A stretch of DNA of 64,000 nt from Arion vulgaris (GCA_020796225.1 CM036753.1:5451001-5515000); one strand, 5' to 3'. Shown: positions 33,541 to 44,565, counted from the first letter of the stretch. Notes: a model not told the origin generated them from the sequence alone. Numbers and translations are program-made.

Positions 33541-33980
33541 ATTGTGGTAATGCTGGCAAAGATGGATTCAGGATGTTATAGATGATTTGAACATAATGGC
33601 AGTGAAGTCCATAGTATCTATGAGATAGAGACATTTCTGAATCTAACATTAAAAGCAGACTGAGTAAGGCATGAAGTGTATTCATGACCCTTCACAGAAT
33701 ACAGCATCAGAACCAAAATTAATATTTACCGCAGCTGTGTGCTATCAATTTTACTATATGGATCAGAATGCTGGAGAATGATAGAACAAGATATGTCCAA
33801 ACTCTTCACTTTCCATACAACTTGTTTGTGCGAAAGATCTTACGCATGTTCTGGCCAAATACTTTCTCTAGCCAAGAACTGCTTGCACAGTGTCAACAAG
33901 AGAATATGAACACCATCATCCAAAAGATGAATAAATGAAAGACATATATGGGTGTTATGTCAATATTGATAAAACAAGTT
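33541..33980 (+). mobile_element. Two abutting LINE fragments
   Basis: 33541-33640 matches the RTE-like terminus ('aagatggattcaggatgt'). 33660-33980 matches family L ('CAINFTIWIRMLENDRTRY', 'LRMFWPNTFSSQELLAQCQQ'). Confidence 0.6.
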
Positions 33981-34449
33981 AGAAAGCATCAGAAAATCTT
34001 TAGAGGTGGTTGGTTGTAGAGGGAATTTGTTGTCGACATCATAAGACATGATAGCGTAGTGGTTAGTGCAATTGCTTCTTACTGTGTTGTCCTAGGATAA
34101 AATTTCACAGGATGAATGAGATATTTTATGACCGTAATAACTTTCAAATCATCCTAGTCTTAATTTGGTACCGGAGAAACACTGGTAAGTAAAAGCTGCC
34201 TGCATAATGTTGACCACAGTATCCACCGTGTGCTGTAGTTGGTCAAAGAACAGGTTTATATTATAACTTAAATTAGATTATATTAGATTTATATATAACA
34301 GGTTTATATTAAGTTTATATTATATGATGTTGGTTTATTACTCTTCTTTGACTTCCAGTAGCTCTTGTCTAACTACACCACATTTGACTTGATATTTTTG
34401 CAGTCTGGTTTCAGGTTGTAGATTCATCATTATTACTTGAATCATTTAT

Positions 34450-34710
34450 ACTGCCACCTAAGTGGTTACAGCCCAAATTTGGGGTGTAAAGAATAGAACC
34501 ACTGTTACCTGCCACACATGTCGTAAGGGGCGACTAAGGAGGTTTGGCTGAAATTGGATGCACATGTCCGTCCTAATCGTAGAAGTCTATGTGTTTAGGG
34601 GCCTACCAAACCAATGTGCAACGTATACATGTTCTTGGCAAAGATCAAACATATCACAAAGAGTGAGTAAAATTGGTCATAAAGAACAAGAAAGAAGAAG
34701 AAAGATGTAT
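34450..34710 (+). mobile_element. SINE-A copy
   Basis: Near full length; starts 'gtggttacagcccaaattt', core 'tgtcgtaaggggcgact', tail ending GAAGAAGAA. Confidence 0.8.
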
Positions 34711-35115
34711 ATTGCCTCTCTCCCTTAAAGAATTCAGAATAGCAATAATAATTATTGATCTAAAAGTATTAATAAGTAGAAGTGTACAATGTTTTATAAT
34801 AGCAGTAACAAATCAAATTTTTCATTTGTTTCAAACAGATTTAAAGCAGCTTCTGGCATCAGTGATACAATTGTGAATGGTTATCATAGTAACACTTACA
34901 CAGGCAATGAAATGTGTATGGGATATCTGTAATGAAAAACAAAATGTACAGATTGAGTAAAGTACCTGCACTCGTCTTTTAAGCTGAAAACATAAGAGCT
35001 AAATTCATGTTATAATAAGGGACAGTTGTGAGTTTACAGTGATCCTGTTCTGAAGAAGTGAAGAGCTGTTATCTAGTCAATTATCAGTGATTTTGTTGTG
35101 ACTGTAATAACAAGA

Positions 35116-35143
35116 ATGGACAGCAGCTACACAGTCCAAGATG
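35116..35143 (+). CDS. Candidate first coding exon of the PTB-domain gene
   Basis: ATG at 35116 begins MDSSYTVQD and the exon ends 'GATG|GTGAGTG', a strong donor in phase 1. The PTB exon at 38741 needs exactly a phase-1 partner, and joining gives a short leader directly into the PTB strand 'VHTFVVTAND'. In-frame stops lie upstream. If right, the protein lacks the PH domain of classical DOK proteins. Upstream or alternative exons cannot be excluded. Confidence 0.45.
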
Positions 35144-35354
35144 GTGAGTGCCCAGTTTTGAGAGAGACTGCTCTTTAGCGATTTATTTGTGCGTGTAGAT
35201 TTTTGACTAATTACTGCCAAATTTTTTTAACAAAATGAAAGAAAGAGTAAAATGTAGCAGACATTGGTATAACTCAACATACATTCCAGTATCATTGCTT
35301 TTTCTTTATTTTGATATACATGTATTTCTATTATATATGTTGCATTGTGTTGGG

Positions 35355-35575
35355 TCACATGGGGAGCAATGAATAGTAACTCTGTGACCTACAAGGCATG
35401 TCGTAAGAGGCGACTGAGGTAGGAGCCTAGGGAAGCTACCTAGTAAATAAAAAGTGTAGCAGAAATTGGATGTGCTGGCCTACTTTTAGGCGCATAACTG
35501 GCATGAGGTACAATCATCTTAGGCTCAGATCACATACAAATCACAAAGAGTGGTTTAACAAGATATGGAGTGTTC
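35355..35575 (+). mobile_element. SINE-B copy
   Basis: Core 'catgtcgtaagaggcgact', then 'gaggtaggagcctagggaag', 'taaataaaaagtgtagcaga' and 'atcacaaagagtggtt'. Other copies: 39785-40045, 63148-63405 (plus), 21430-21705 (minus). Confidence 0.75.
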
Positions 35576-35689
35576 AAGTAGAATTATATAGTGTTTTACC
35601 TATTAGTATTTGTGTGAGTTTAAACATGTCTTCTATGTCTACAGTAACTATAGTATAGCCATGTATGCAAAGTTATGTTATACAATCAA

Positions 35690-35875
35690 CATTATGGCAC
35701 TTAGGACATTCTCACAAGCTCAGCCCTTATCTGCAGCAGCTATCCCAATTCACCTTACTCACTGTCCCATGAGAAGCTTATTATTTTATCTTCTCTGTTT
35801 TCAATCAAGGTGACATTGCCTAGTTTGTCCAGACCCCAAATTTCTGGGTTCGACAATTGTGCTGGAAAGTTCCTA
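35690..35875 (-). repeat. Dispersed repeat fragment R1
   Basis: Diverged copy of the block at 239-400, recognisable by 'tgagaagcttattattttat' and 'tgcagcagct'. Confidence 0.5.
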
Positions 35876-36035
35876 CTTGTTTATCTACTTTTATGGCTAA
35901 TGTTTGTTTGTCAATATATAATATGAATGACTCCTATATCTTTTGTGCAGATATTTAATTATTCTATAATTTTAGAAAGCTCCTGTTGATTTAACTTTGT
36001 CAAATGCCTAGGTGTAGTCTTCACAGGAACAAGTA

Positions 36036-37425
36036 CGAGGCATGTTCAAATGAAAACGGGACTTGTGGATTTATTTAAAAAGTATCATACTCAAATTAAT
36101 AGTTTCAACGGAATTAAACAAAGCAACCACTTGTGAATAAGAATGCCCCTGGGTTCATCAGAAAATCTCAGTATGCATTTAGCAAGCATCCCACTGTTTA
36201 GGTAGACGTCGAATGCCGTCCGAGAAAAAGGTGCGTGGCTGCTCACTGAACCATGTGGTCACCTGTCTTCACGCCTGGTCATGCTGTTGAATCGCTGTCC
36301 CTTTAGTACTTTCTTCAACGGTCCGAACAAATGGAAATCACACGGGGACAAATCGGACTATAGGCTGGGTGATGAAGAACTTCCCAATTCTTCTTTGCCA
36401 ATGTTTCTGCACAATTTTTGCGACGTGCGGACGGGCGTTGTCGTGGAGAAGAATCACACCTTGAGAAAGCTTGCCTGGTCGCTTAGCCTTGATAGCCTTA
36501 TGCAGCTTGTCTAAAGTGTCTTTATAATGGCGGCATTGATGTTGACACCAGGTTCCTTAAAATCGGCCAACAAAAGCCCTTCATGGTCAAAAATGCGGTC
36601 ACCATAACCTTCCCAGCAGAAACCTGTGTCTTGAATTTTTGGGTTTTGGTGAACCTGGATGTTTCCATTGCATGTTGTCAATTTTGCTGCTTGGTTCATA
36701 GTGGTGGCACCACGACTCATCACCTACCACAATGCTCAACAGAACAATGCATCACCCTCTGTCCTGTAACGCATCAAGTGGTTCAAACTCCACCCCATCC
36801 GTTCTTCCTTATGGTGGTCAGTCAACATCCGTTGGACCCACTGTGAACACACCTTCCGATAGTTCAATTTCTTCCAAACAACCATGTGGGCTGTCCCAAT
36901 TGACATATGGAATTCTTCTGCAAACGAACGAATGCTCCGACGACGGTCAGTCAGTACTGATTTATCAAGCAAGGCTATGGCTTCTTCTGTTGCAAACAAT
37001 ATCGCCTGACCTGACCTTCTCACGACAACGCGTCCGATCGTCGCAAAAATTGTGCAGGAAACATTGGCAAGAAGAATTGGGAAGTTCTTCATCACCCAGC
37101 CTATAGTCCCGATTTGTCCCGTGTGATTTCATTTGTCTGGACCGTGAAGAAAGCACTAAAGGGACAGCGATTCAACAGCGACGCAGATGTGAAGACAGCG
37201 GTGACCACATGGTTCAGTGAGCAGCCACGCACCTTTTCTCGGACGGCTCGCGTCTACCTAAACAGTGGGATGCTTGCCTAAATGCATACTGAGATTTTTC
37301 TGATGAACCCAGGTGCATTCTTATTCACAAGTGGTTGCTTTGTTTAATTCCATTGAAACTATTAATTTGCGTATGATACTTTTAAAATAAATCCACAAGT
37401 CCCGTTTTCATTTGAACACGCCTCG
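36036..37425 (-). mobile_element. Mariner-type transposon with fold-back ends
   Basis: Flanked by TA (36034-36035, 37426-37427) and by inverted ends starting 'cgaggc(a/g)tgttcaaatg'. The inverted similarity extends about 408 bases on each side (36036-36444 and 37018-37425), far longer than the usual 30 or so. Both ends derive from the transposase 3' region. The centre encodes part of a transposase on the minus strand. Confidence 0.85.
36290..37020 (-). pseudogene. Mariner transposase, N-terminus replaced
   Basis: Minus strand from about 37017 reads 'ATEEAIALLDKSVLTDRRRS' (helix-turn-helix region), 'SIGTAHMVVWKKLNYRKVCS', 'LTDHHKEERM', 'RTEGDALF', the first catalytic Asp in a D-E-S-W-C-H-H-Y motif (frameshifted), then 'FDHEGLLLADFKEPGVNINA' and 'LHDNARPHVA' (second Asp) around 36430. 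The N-terminal 60 or so residues are missing: upstream of residue 'RSGQAILF' the sequence switches to an inverted copy of the element's C-terminal end. Stops and indels confirm it is dead. Confidence 0.8.
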
Positions 37426-37439
37426 TATATACTTATGTA

Positions 37440-37702
37440 TTAGCTTATTTATATTAGTGTTCTTATGATATATATATAGAATTGCCAGTGCCTTTGCCTT
37501 CAACAAACCTGTGCTGTTGTTCACCAATTTCTTGCTTATTCTGCTTCTGATTCTTCTCATCATTATTTTCAGCAGTATCTTTGTTATATGGTTCATAAGA
37601 CTAATAGTGCTGCGATCTTCACATTCAACTGCTCTTGATTTCTTTACCAAGACAGTTAGTTTGGACGTCAGTAGGTCATTTGGAATGTGTCCAAACAAAT
37701 AA
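37440..37702 (-). mobile_element. LINE RT fingers fragment
   Basis: Minus-strand frames give 'VECEDRSTISLMNHITKILL' and 'IMMRRIRSRISKKL', matching the RT segment before the palm ('C..HRTISL..H..KI...') of RTE-like LINEs. Confidence 0.65.
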
Positions 37703-37717
37703 AATAAAATAACGCCA

Positions 37718-37955
37718 GAGTGGTTACCGGGGCCTAAATTTGGAGTGTAAAGAATAGAACCACTGTTACCTGCCACTCGTAGAGCGACTAAGGAGGTTTG
37801 GCTGAAATCGGATGCATGTGTCCTAAGCTTTGAAGTCATGCGTTTAGGGGCCTACAAACCAATGTGCAACATATACACGTTCTTGGCAAAGATCAAACAT
37901 ATCACAAAGGTGATTAAAATTGGTGGTAAAGAACGAACGCAAAGAAGAAGAAATA
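37718..37955 (+). mobile_element. SINE-A copy
   Basis: Near full length with a small deletion in the core ('cactcgtagagcgactaag'). Tail ends GAAGAAGAAA. Confidence 0.8.
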
Positions 37956-38344
37956 AAATGATAGCTTAAAAAATAAACACTGACATTGGGTAGAAAATAC
38001 ATTAAGAATACCAGCAAATAGTATAGCAAGGTGAGCCAATTTCTGGAACCAACAGAACCACAGAAAAATAGAAACAGATTGACAGCAGTAACAGATAGCT
38101 GGAAGGAAACTGATAATGGTGCGACTTTTACAGATGTGGAAAACTTTGAAAAGGATTTAGCAGGGCAGAAATAATGAACGATTATTTGTTGATGACCTGT
38201 GTTCTGGAGAGAACTGGCTGGTTTATTATTATTTATAATTCTGAGTACATAGTACTTACAAAGAAGATATTTTAAAAATACAAAGAAATAATGGATATGT
38301 ATCAATTTAGGATTTGAATACAATATTATTTTTGAAAAATCACC

Positions 38345-38690
38345 TTCATTTTTGTCCCTGGGTGCGTAGGAGTAATGAACAAGCTGATAGCTTGGCTGGC
38401 ACGTGTCAATACCAGAAAGAGCTGAAATGGACCAAAATGACATTCTTAGTGCATTGAGTCTTTCTGAATGGAGGAGTTTCAAGTTGTAGAATCCAGTCGC
38501 TGACCAGATTGAGAGATGGGTGTGAATATTGGTACAGCCCCAAACGAACGACATACCAAATATGCAAAAAGATTGATTAATCATTGAACCGGTGTGTTTG
38601 GCCGCTGAATGCTGCTGGATTTGTTGAGGCAGGAATTAGAGCACCTTTGGGCATGTCGAGTGCTATGATAACAGTCCTCATAACTGATAA
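38345..38690 (+). mobile_element. I-like LINE 3' end beside a splice acceptor
   Basis: Starts near the RNase H box ('gtccctgggtgcgtagg'), passes 'aaagattgattaatc' and ends 'tgctatgataacagtcctca' at about 38683. Only about 50 bases separate it from the acceptor of the PTB exon, so the intron's branch-point area is at or near the element end. Confidence 0.65.
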
Positions 38691-38740
38691 TTTTATATTT
38701 GTTACCTCTGAGTGTAAATGTTATAATTTATATCTTTCAG

Positions 38741-39564
38741 TGCACACTTTCGTTGTTACTGCTAATGACACAGAAGGTTGTCAGCAGAATGAGTTTGTGG
38801 GCATGTACAACGCAATAGGTCAGGCTGTATTGCAACTTCTTCATCCTGTTTCGGGCAAAGAAGTCACACACTGGCCACTGCGCTGGATGAGGAAATTTGG
38901 TTTCACTTCTCATACATTTTTTTTGTTTGCTGGTACTAGGTGTAAAACTGGTGCAGGTAAATTCATATTTTTTACATTAGAAGGAAAGAAGATAGCACAA
39001 TTGCTGTCTCTTCAAGCTGTTCAGATTGCAGACCAGGGAAATAAATTGGGAAATGAAGAAGTAAAGCCCATTCATACCAGAAAAGATAAGGATAGAAGAA
39101 AGGACGCTGAATGTACTGAACAAAAGTATATTGCATCACCATCGTATAGCAATGTTAAAAAAGAAGATTTAGGTAAGGTTGATCGTAAAATTCATGAACA
39201 GTTGTTACACAGACATGGTCAACCAGTAACAGATGGCAATGAAACTAAGGGCATCCATCCGTATGAAAATGTAGGTAGAGTTGTGACAAGTAATGAACAA
39301 AGACACAATGTTGCGACAGAAAAATATAATGGATTACAGAGTGTTTCATCAGGCAAGAATCCTGTTGTTTTTCCACCCTCCAACGAGGAGGAGGAAGATT
39401 ATTACAACTCTGGTCTGTACAGTCATTTAAACAGAAATGAACCTCATTTTCAAGAGAATGAATATGGTATGGCTTCAGCAGTAGCTCAGTTAAACTTTGC
39501 AGGAAAGGGAGGACTACCTAAAACTAAAAAGGTTGATAGCTCAAAGTATGAATATGTAAGTTAA
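38741..39564 (+). CDS. Terminal exon: IRS-type PTB domain docking protein (DOK/FRS2-like)
   Basis: The acceptor 'ttatatctttcag' ends at 38740 and the stop is at 39562-39564; 273 codons after two bases of a split codon. Residues 1-95 match an IRS-type PTB domain: strand 'FVVTANDTEGC', 'HWPLRWMRKFGF' and 'FLFAGTRCKTGAGKFIF', the last holding the conserved Arg and Gly-rich turn that contact NPxY-type phosphotyrosine ligands. The remainder is hydrophilic with tyrosine motifs YSNV, YENV, DYYNSGLYSHL, EYGM and KYEYVS. YxN sites are classic Grb2 SH2 ligands once phosphorylated, so the product would link receptor tyrosine kinases to Ras/MAPK signalling. It is shorter than DOK1 and resembles DOK or FRS2 families; which one is unclear. 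The open frame's apparent upstream start at 38584 lies in LINE sequence and is not used. Confidence 0.85.
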
Positions 39565-39784
39565 GGAAAATGTATGTTTTAATATTAAGCCATAATGTTT
39601 AAAATTTCTAGTATTTAAATACAAATGGCAAGTTTGCAACTGTGTACTGGATTAAAAAACCATGCTAATTCTCATTATCATGTGCTGTGCTAACTGGCAT
39701 AGGTGATCAAGGATCTACACAAATATCTATCTTCAGTACTTAATGTGTTTGAATATTCCACCAATGTGTTTGAATATTCCACCC

Positions 39785-40045
39785 ATGTGTTGCCGGGGCC
39801 CACAAGGGAAGCAATGAATAGTAACACTGCGACCTACAAGTCACGCCTAAAGGCGACTGAGGTAGGGCCTGGGAAGCTACCTAAATAAAAAGTAAATAAA
39901 AAGTGTAGCAGAAATTGGATATGCTAGCCTACTTGTAGGCCGATAACTGACACAGCATACAATCGCTCTTAGGCTTGGATCGCATAAAAATCACAAAGAG
40001 TGGTTAACAAGTGGTCGATGTGCAGCGTTCAAAGAAGAATATTGA
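39785..40045 (+). mobile_element. SINE-B copy
   Basis: Includes 'ctgaggtagggcctgggaag', a duplicated 'taaataaaaag', and tail 'cacaaagagtggttaac'. Core slightly altered ('cacgcctaaaggcgact'). Inserted about 220 bases downstream of the PTB gene stop codon. Confidence 0.75.
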
Positions 40046-40119
40046 AATTTGTATGTGTCATACAATTGGGCTGTCCAGATATTTCTATCTCTTGTCTCCC
40101 ATTGACTTTGCCAGCTGTT

Positions 40120-40990
40120 ACCATCATCATCATCATCCAATAGCTTGTCCTGATCAGAAATTTGCCACTCTAGCAGTCCTTTTGAATTTCTCCCTCTCAT
40201 AGACCAGATGTTCCACCTTTGCAGCCATCATGCTTAAATCTTCAGTTACATCCTGAATCCATCTTCTCTGTGGTATTCCTCTTCTCATGTTTACTTGGAT
40301 GCCTCCTTTCATAGAGGCCTTCTTCAACCATTCATGTCTTTTTATATGTCCAAATATTTCAATTTTCTTATTTGTAGCATCAGCTAGTTTTCTTTGATTT
40401 TGAGTTCTTGCTGGATAGATCTATTTGTTCTCTTCTCTGTCCATGATATACGGAGGACTCTTCTGTAACACTCATATTCAAAAGTACATATATGTTTTCC
40501 ACTGCCTTGTTAAATGTCCATGCTTCACACCTATATGTTGCCATTGGGAATATGCATGCTCTTAGTATTCTGATCTTTGTTATTCAGCCAGGTTTCTTTA
40601 ATTTTGAGTTCTTTCTGGATAGTTGTTACCACATGTTCTAGACCTGATTTTCTCATGACATGCTCAAACAAAATAATGATTGTCCCTTTCTTAGGTTCAT
40701 AATCAGCTTCTTCTGTATGTTGTTATTTTAACAGTCCATGCAATTCTCAGCCTTCTGTTAAAATCACATCTCTGTGACCTACAGAGATGTTACTGTCTGT
40801 TTATTTATTATCCATGACTCGCTTCCATATGTCAGTGTAGATTCCATATGTGCAGCACTGAAGAGCTCTCTTTTCTACATCTATAAACAACTTGATGCAT
40901 ATACTTATTTATTGCTTATAAATTCCTTTATTTTCTGGAGTGCTGTTTTTTTGCCTGGCCTATTCTGTTCTTTATTTCTGGTCTCTATCT
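40120..40990 (-). mobile_element. RTE-like LINE 3' end fused to a second LINE tail
   Basis: 40120-40600 is the reverse copy of 7500-7945, starting with CATCATCAT. 40600-40990 resembles the LINE at 5540-5880 ('aaatcacatctctgtgac'). Confidence 0.7.
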
Positions 40991-41014
40991 AACATTTCAT
41001 ATAAGGGTCAAGAG

Positions 41015-41460
41015 AAGGATTGACTTTATTTCAGGGTTTCACCATATGGCTATGACCATCTGAGAAATGGCAATACCTGTTCACGGTTTCACCATATGGC
41101 TATGACCATCTCAGCAGAAATGGCAAGTCACCTGTTCACGGGTTTCACCATATGGCTATGACCATCTCAGCAGAAATGACAAGTCACCTGTTCACGGGTT
41201 TCACCATATGGCTATGACCATCTCAGCAGAAATGACAAGTCACCTGTTCACGGGTTTCACCATATGGCTATGACCATCTCAGCAGAAATGACAAGTCACC
41301 TGTTCACGGGTTTCACCATATGGCTATGACCATCTCAGCAGAAATGGCAAGTCACCTGCTGAGGTGTTCACAAACATAAATCTATGACACCAGCAACAAT
41401 TCTAGGTATTACTGGAAAATATGCACATGTGAACTGAACTACACAATCTGGTTAGACCAC
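41015..41460 (-). mobile_element. SINE-E copy with an expanded interior
   Basis: Flanks match SINE-E: left 'aaggattgactttatttcag' corresponds to the SINE end, and right 'accagcaacaattctagg' continues its body toward the head. Between them one segment of the SINE is repeated (see 41032-41363). Confidence 0.7.
41032..41363 (+). repeat. Minisatellite, 56-bp unit, about 6 copies, derived from a SINE
   Basis: Units of 'gggtttcaccatatggctat' and 'ctcagcagaaatgacaagtc' type, nearly identical. The sequence corresponds to a single stretch in SINE-E at 25910-25970 ('ggttttgccccacatggctc', 'ctctgcagaaatggcacgcc'). Confidence 0.9.
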
Positions 41461-42115
41461 AACCATTCAGAAGAAAAAGCAAATGTCAACATCATATATT
41501 TTCAATTTCAACCTCGAAGAAAAGCAACCTTCCCAAAATATAAAATCATCGAAAACAAATTATTTATTCATAAAACTGATAAAACATTTTTCTTGTATTG
41601 TGTGATGATGGATGTAGTATGAATAGAAACATGTTTTATGGCTTGTAGATGTATAAGATATATTCAAATTGAGTTGGAAGTGAAATTTTGTTCTCATTTT
41701 ACTATTTTATAATTGTTTTCCTGCTTATTAACAATTATTTTGCATTTCCCTTTTCTTATTCTGAAATATTTCACTAATGCAAATAAACAGAGCATTCAGT
41801 TCTAAACATTTTGATATATGGTACATTTCATATATGCAAAATAATAGATTTATAACAAAACTAACAGCAGCTGCCTGAATACAAATATATTACTTATAAA
41901 ATGGTGTGTACAAACATTAAGAGTTATGACAGTTCACTTGAATTTTTTTATGAATTTTCCAATTACTGGTGTGTGGACACTGTTACAAAATCCTTCCATC
42001 TTGATTTAACATACTGCAAACCATTTCAAATTTCTTATGGACTAAATATAATCTGATTAGAAATATTGCTTCCTGACATTTTCACTTTCATGGAATCTTG
42101 GATGTTGTTTGAACC
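41460..42115. other. No recognisable gene
   Basis: AT-rich, no coherent frame or repeat seen. Confidence 0.5.
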
Positions 42116-42119
42116 AGGT

Positions 42120-42500
42120 GTTTCGTCAGTTTCAGTTTAGAATATCTTCATTGCACTCCGGACATGTCCATAGGTGCTTCAATCTCCTTCACAATATCTC
42201 CAACAGCGTACAGCGACTAACCATACCAGTTCAATGTTGATTGATGAACCTACTCCTATGCCTGCAATGCTGTTATTTTCTGATCACTCCAATCTTCAAT
42301 CTCATCTCTTACAATCTAGCAGTTGAAGTGGATTGGTTTTGATGAAAATCCTCTTTGAGGCAACACTCTCTTAAGCTATTTAGATTGTCAGCTCTATCTA
42401 TTAGTTGTTCCCGATATGGTGGCAGAGTCAGCTGCCTGCTCTCATGCCGTGGACATCCATGTGTCCTGGACGAAATGAATGTAATTCTGCAAATTACTGA
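42120..42500 (-). mobile_element. I-like LINE RNase H end
   Basis: Minus strand passes the RNase H box ('gtccaggacacatggatgtc' region) and 'gttgattgatgaacc' complement to the terminus 'agtgcaatgaagatattc'. Out of frame in places. Confidence 0.65.
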
Positions 42501-43040
42501 TGCTTGTAGTGTTTCCTTCCATTTCCTGTGCACCAAACTTGCCTCCACCTTCCGGTTTTTTAAGATCATATACTGTGTTCTTGCAAACTCTATCAGGATG
42601 TCCTCTCCTGCATTTCTATCATCCTGTTCATATCCACCATTCACCAGTTTTTTACTTGTCCACAACCAATCTTTACCTTAAAGAAGCAGTGTCATCTCAT
42701 ATCTTTTCCATAGCCATCTCAAGCTCATTGTAAAATATATCAATGTCTTCCTCTGAGTTGCTTATTGAAGTTCATAATTTGGATAACATTAATATCTACA
42801 GGTCTTCCACTCAACTTCAATAACATAACTCTATACCAAATTATTCTGTATCCCTTTTACAATTTTCTGAAAGCATTATTATTCCTACAGATCTGTTATA
42901 TGTGTTTCCACCAGTGTAAATAATCTGACAATTATCTGATTTCAACTCTCCAGCACCAAGCCATCTCAATGCATACACTTTTAAAATATTGACATTCACT
43001 CTTTCAGTTTCTTTCTTGATGTCTTCCTGCTTGAGCAATT
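42500..43040 (-). mobile_element. RTE-like LINE endonuclease fragment
   Basis: Minus-strand pieces 'ILKVYALRWLGAGELKSDNC', 'IIYTGGNTYNRSVGIIMLSE', 'NSEEDIDIFYNELEMAMEKI' and 'LIEFARTQYMI' align in order with an APE-type endonuclease (SE.RW.G.GE, then GVG.., then the G.FNA region). The catalytic GDFNA segment is lost to frameshifts. Confidence 0.7.
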
Positions 43041-43130
43041 GTTTTTACACTTCATGTTCTATTCTACCTTATTTATTATTTTGTATGCATTCTAGTCATC
43101 ACATAATTGGTAAAATTTATTCAAGTTTTA

Positions 43131-43776
43131 AAGATCACTTTTAAGGGGATTCGGTCTTGAAAATCAAGAATCTATTTTCGTTGTTTTTATATTAATATAA
43201 AATTTGTATAAGCATTTTGAAAGAGTATGACTTAGAATAGTATAAAAATTGGTAAAAAAATGTCAAAGTGTTATCATGGAAACAATACAAAAATGGCGCT
43301 AAAAAATTTCAAATCCCTAAGGCTCTGAATCTAATGAATGTAAATGAATTCTGTTTTCACTCTAAGGTGCAATTGTAATATCTAAAATATTACACATGTT
43401 TTTTAGGATATATTAAATATTTAATTTTAAAAATAAATTTTTGGGTAAAAATTCCCTCAAAATTTGGTCATAAAAAGCTTTTTTTGGAGGGTGTGTTTCA
43501 CAAAATTATAAAAATGTAATATTTAATATATCCTAAAAAAATTGATTTTTAGATATTACAATTACTCCTTAGACTGAAACAGAATTTTTTATATTCATTA
43601 ACTTCAGAGCCTTAGGGATTTGAAATTTGGGCTTGGCCATTTTTATTGTTTCCATGAACCGATATTTTTTTTACAAATTTTTTCTACTATTCTAAGTCAT
43701 AATCTTTCAAATTTATACAAATTCACTTTAAATCCAAAGCCGAAAAGTTTCAAGACCAGAGTCCCCAAAGATCAAT
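43131..43776. mobile_element. Fold-back (long inverted repeat) element, about 630 bp
   Basis: Two arms of about 290 bases (about 43155-43440 and 43490-43768) are inverted copies, starting 'ggggattcggtcttgaaa' and ending 'tttcaagaccagagtcccc', joined by a short unique centre around 43450-43490. 'aaagatca' occurs on both sides (43131-43138, 43769-43776) as a likely 8-bp target duplication. No coding capacity. Confidence 0.8.
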
Positions 43777-43779
43777 TTT

Positions 43780-44380
43780 CTAATTACTAAGAATTAATAA
43801 GAATTTATTTTGATTTTTATTAATGTAAGAAAACCTTCCATATTGGTTTGTCTATTATGATTGTGCAGTGACATGAAACTTTATATACAGAAAAAAATAA
43901 TAACTGGTTTATTGTTTGGTTTTATTTTCTAGGGATATTGTAATATTAAGTTCTGTTTTTGGGTTCTTGTAATGTAACAATGTGTTATACATAGATTAAA
44001 CTTGACTTGTTATTTGACGAATAATTAGCCCCATAAAGGGTTTTGATATAAAGTTACAAACGTTGCATTAGTGATTTTGTGCCATGGAAATTCTGGGGTT
44101 CAGCCATTTGGTAAAAATTTTTGGGTATAAAGCTTTGGACTGCATGAAACCCTGATCTTTACTTGGGATCTAAATTGCAAGTACCTCTAAAGTCAAAAGT
44201 AAGGCTCGCCTGAATGGTGAGGATACTATTTTAAGGAAATACAAGCGTTCATTAAACAAATAAGTCAGAGCTGTTATTTAGACTATATCTAAATTTTATA
44301 GCAGGTGTATGGAAAAAGAAAAAGCCCTTTGGGCGTCTCTCAAGGTAAAATGTAAGATATTTGAACCAAATATTTATCAA
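43780..44380. other. No recognisable gene
   Basis: AT-rich sequence with no readable domain. Confidence 0.5.
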
Positions 44381-44382
44381 TA

Positions 44383-44520
44383 ATATGAAATATCATCATA
44401 GCACTGGACATGTCCATGGGTGTTTTATCCCTGCCTCAACAAATCATGCAACGTCGAACCCAACATGCCAGTTCAATGTTGATTAATCTATCTTATGCAT
44501 ATTTGATGTCATTTTTTTTA
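44383..44520 (-). mobile_element. I-like LINE 3' end
   Basis: Minus-strand terminus from 'gcatatttgatg' region to 'catggacatgtccagtgcta'. Confidence 0.6.
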
Positions 44521-44565
44521 AAGCTGCCAATGCCCCACACTAGTCTTTTAATCATCGGTGATTGA

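Noticed and set aside
36281..37106. Plus-strand frames across the mariner
   Set aside because: Antisense shadows of the transposase, apart from the inverted terminal copy at the right end.
37844..38584. 246-codon minus-strand open frame
   Set aside because: It spans a SINE-A in antisense, intron sequence and an antisense LINE end; no domain found.
38584..38740. Upstream extension of the PTB frame (first 52 codons)
   Set aside because: This part is LINE 3' end and intron; a good acceptor site at 38740 marks the true exon start.
39991..40200. Asp-rich short frame on the minus strand
   Set aside because: The Asp run is the GAT microsatellite tail of an RTE-like LINE joined to SINE sequence.
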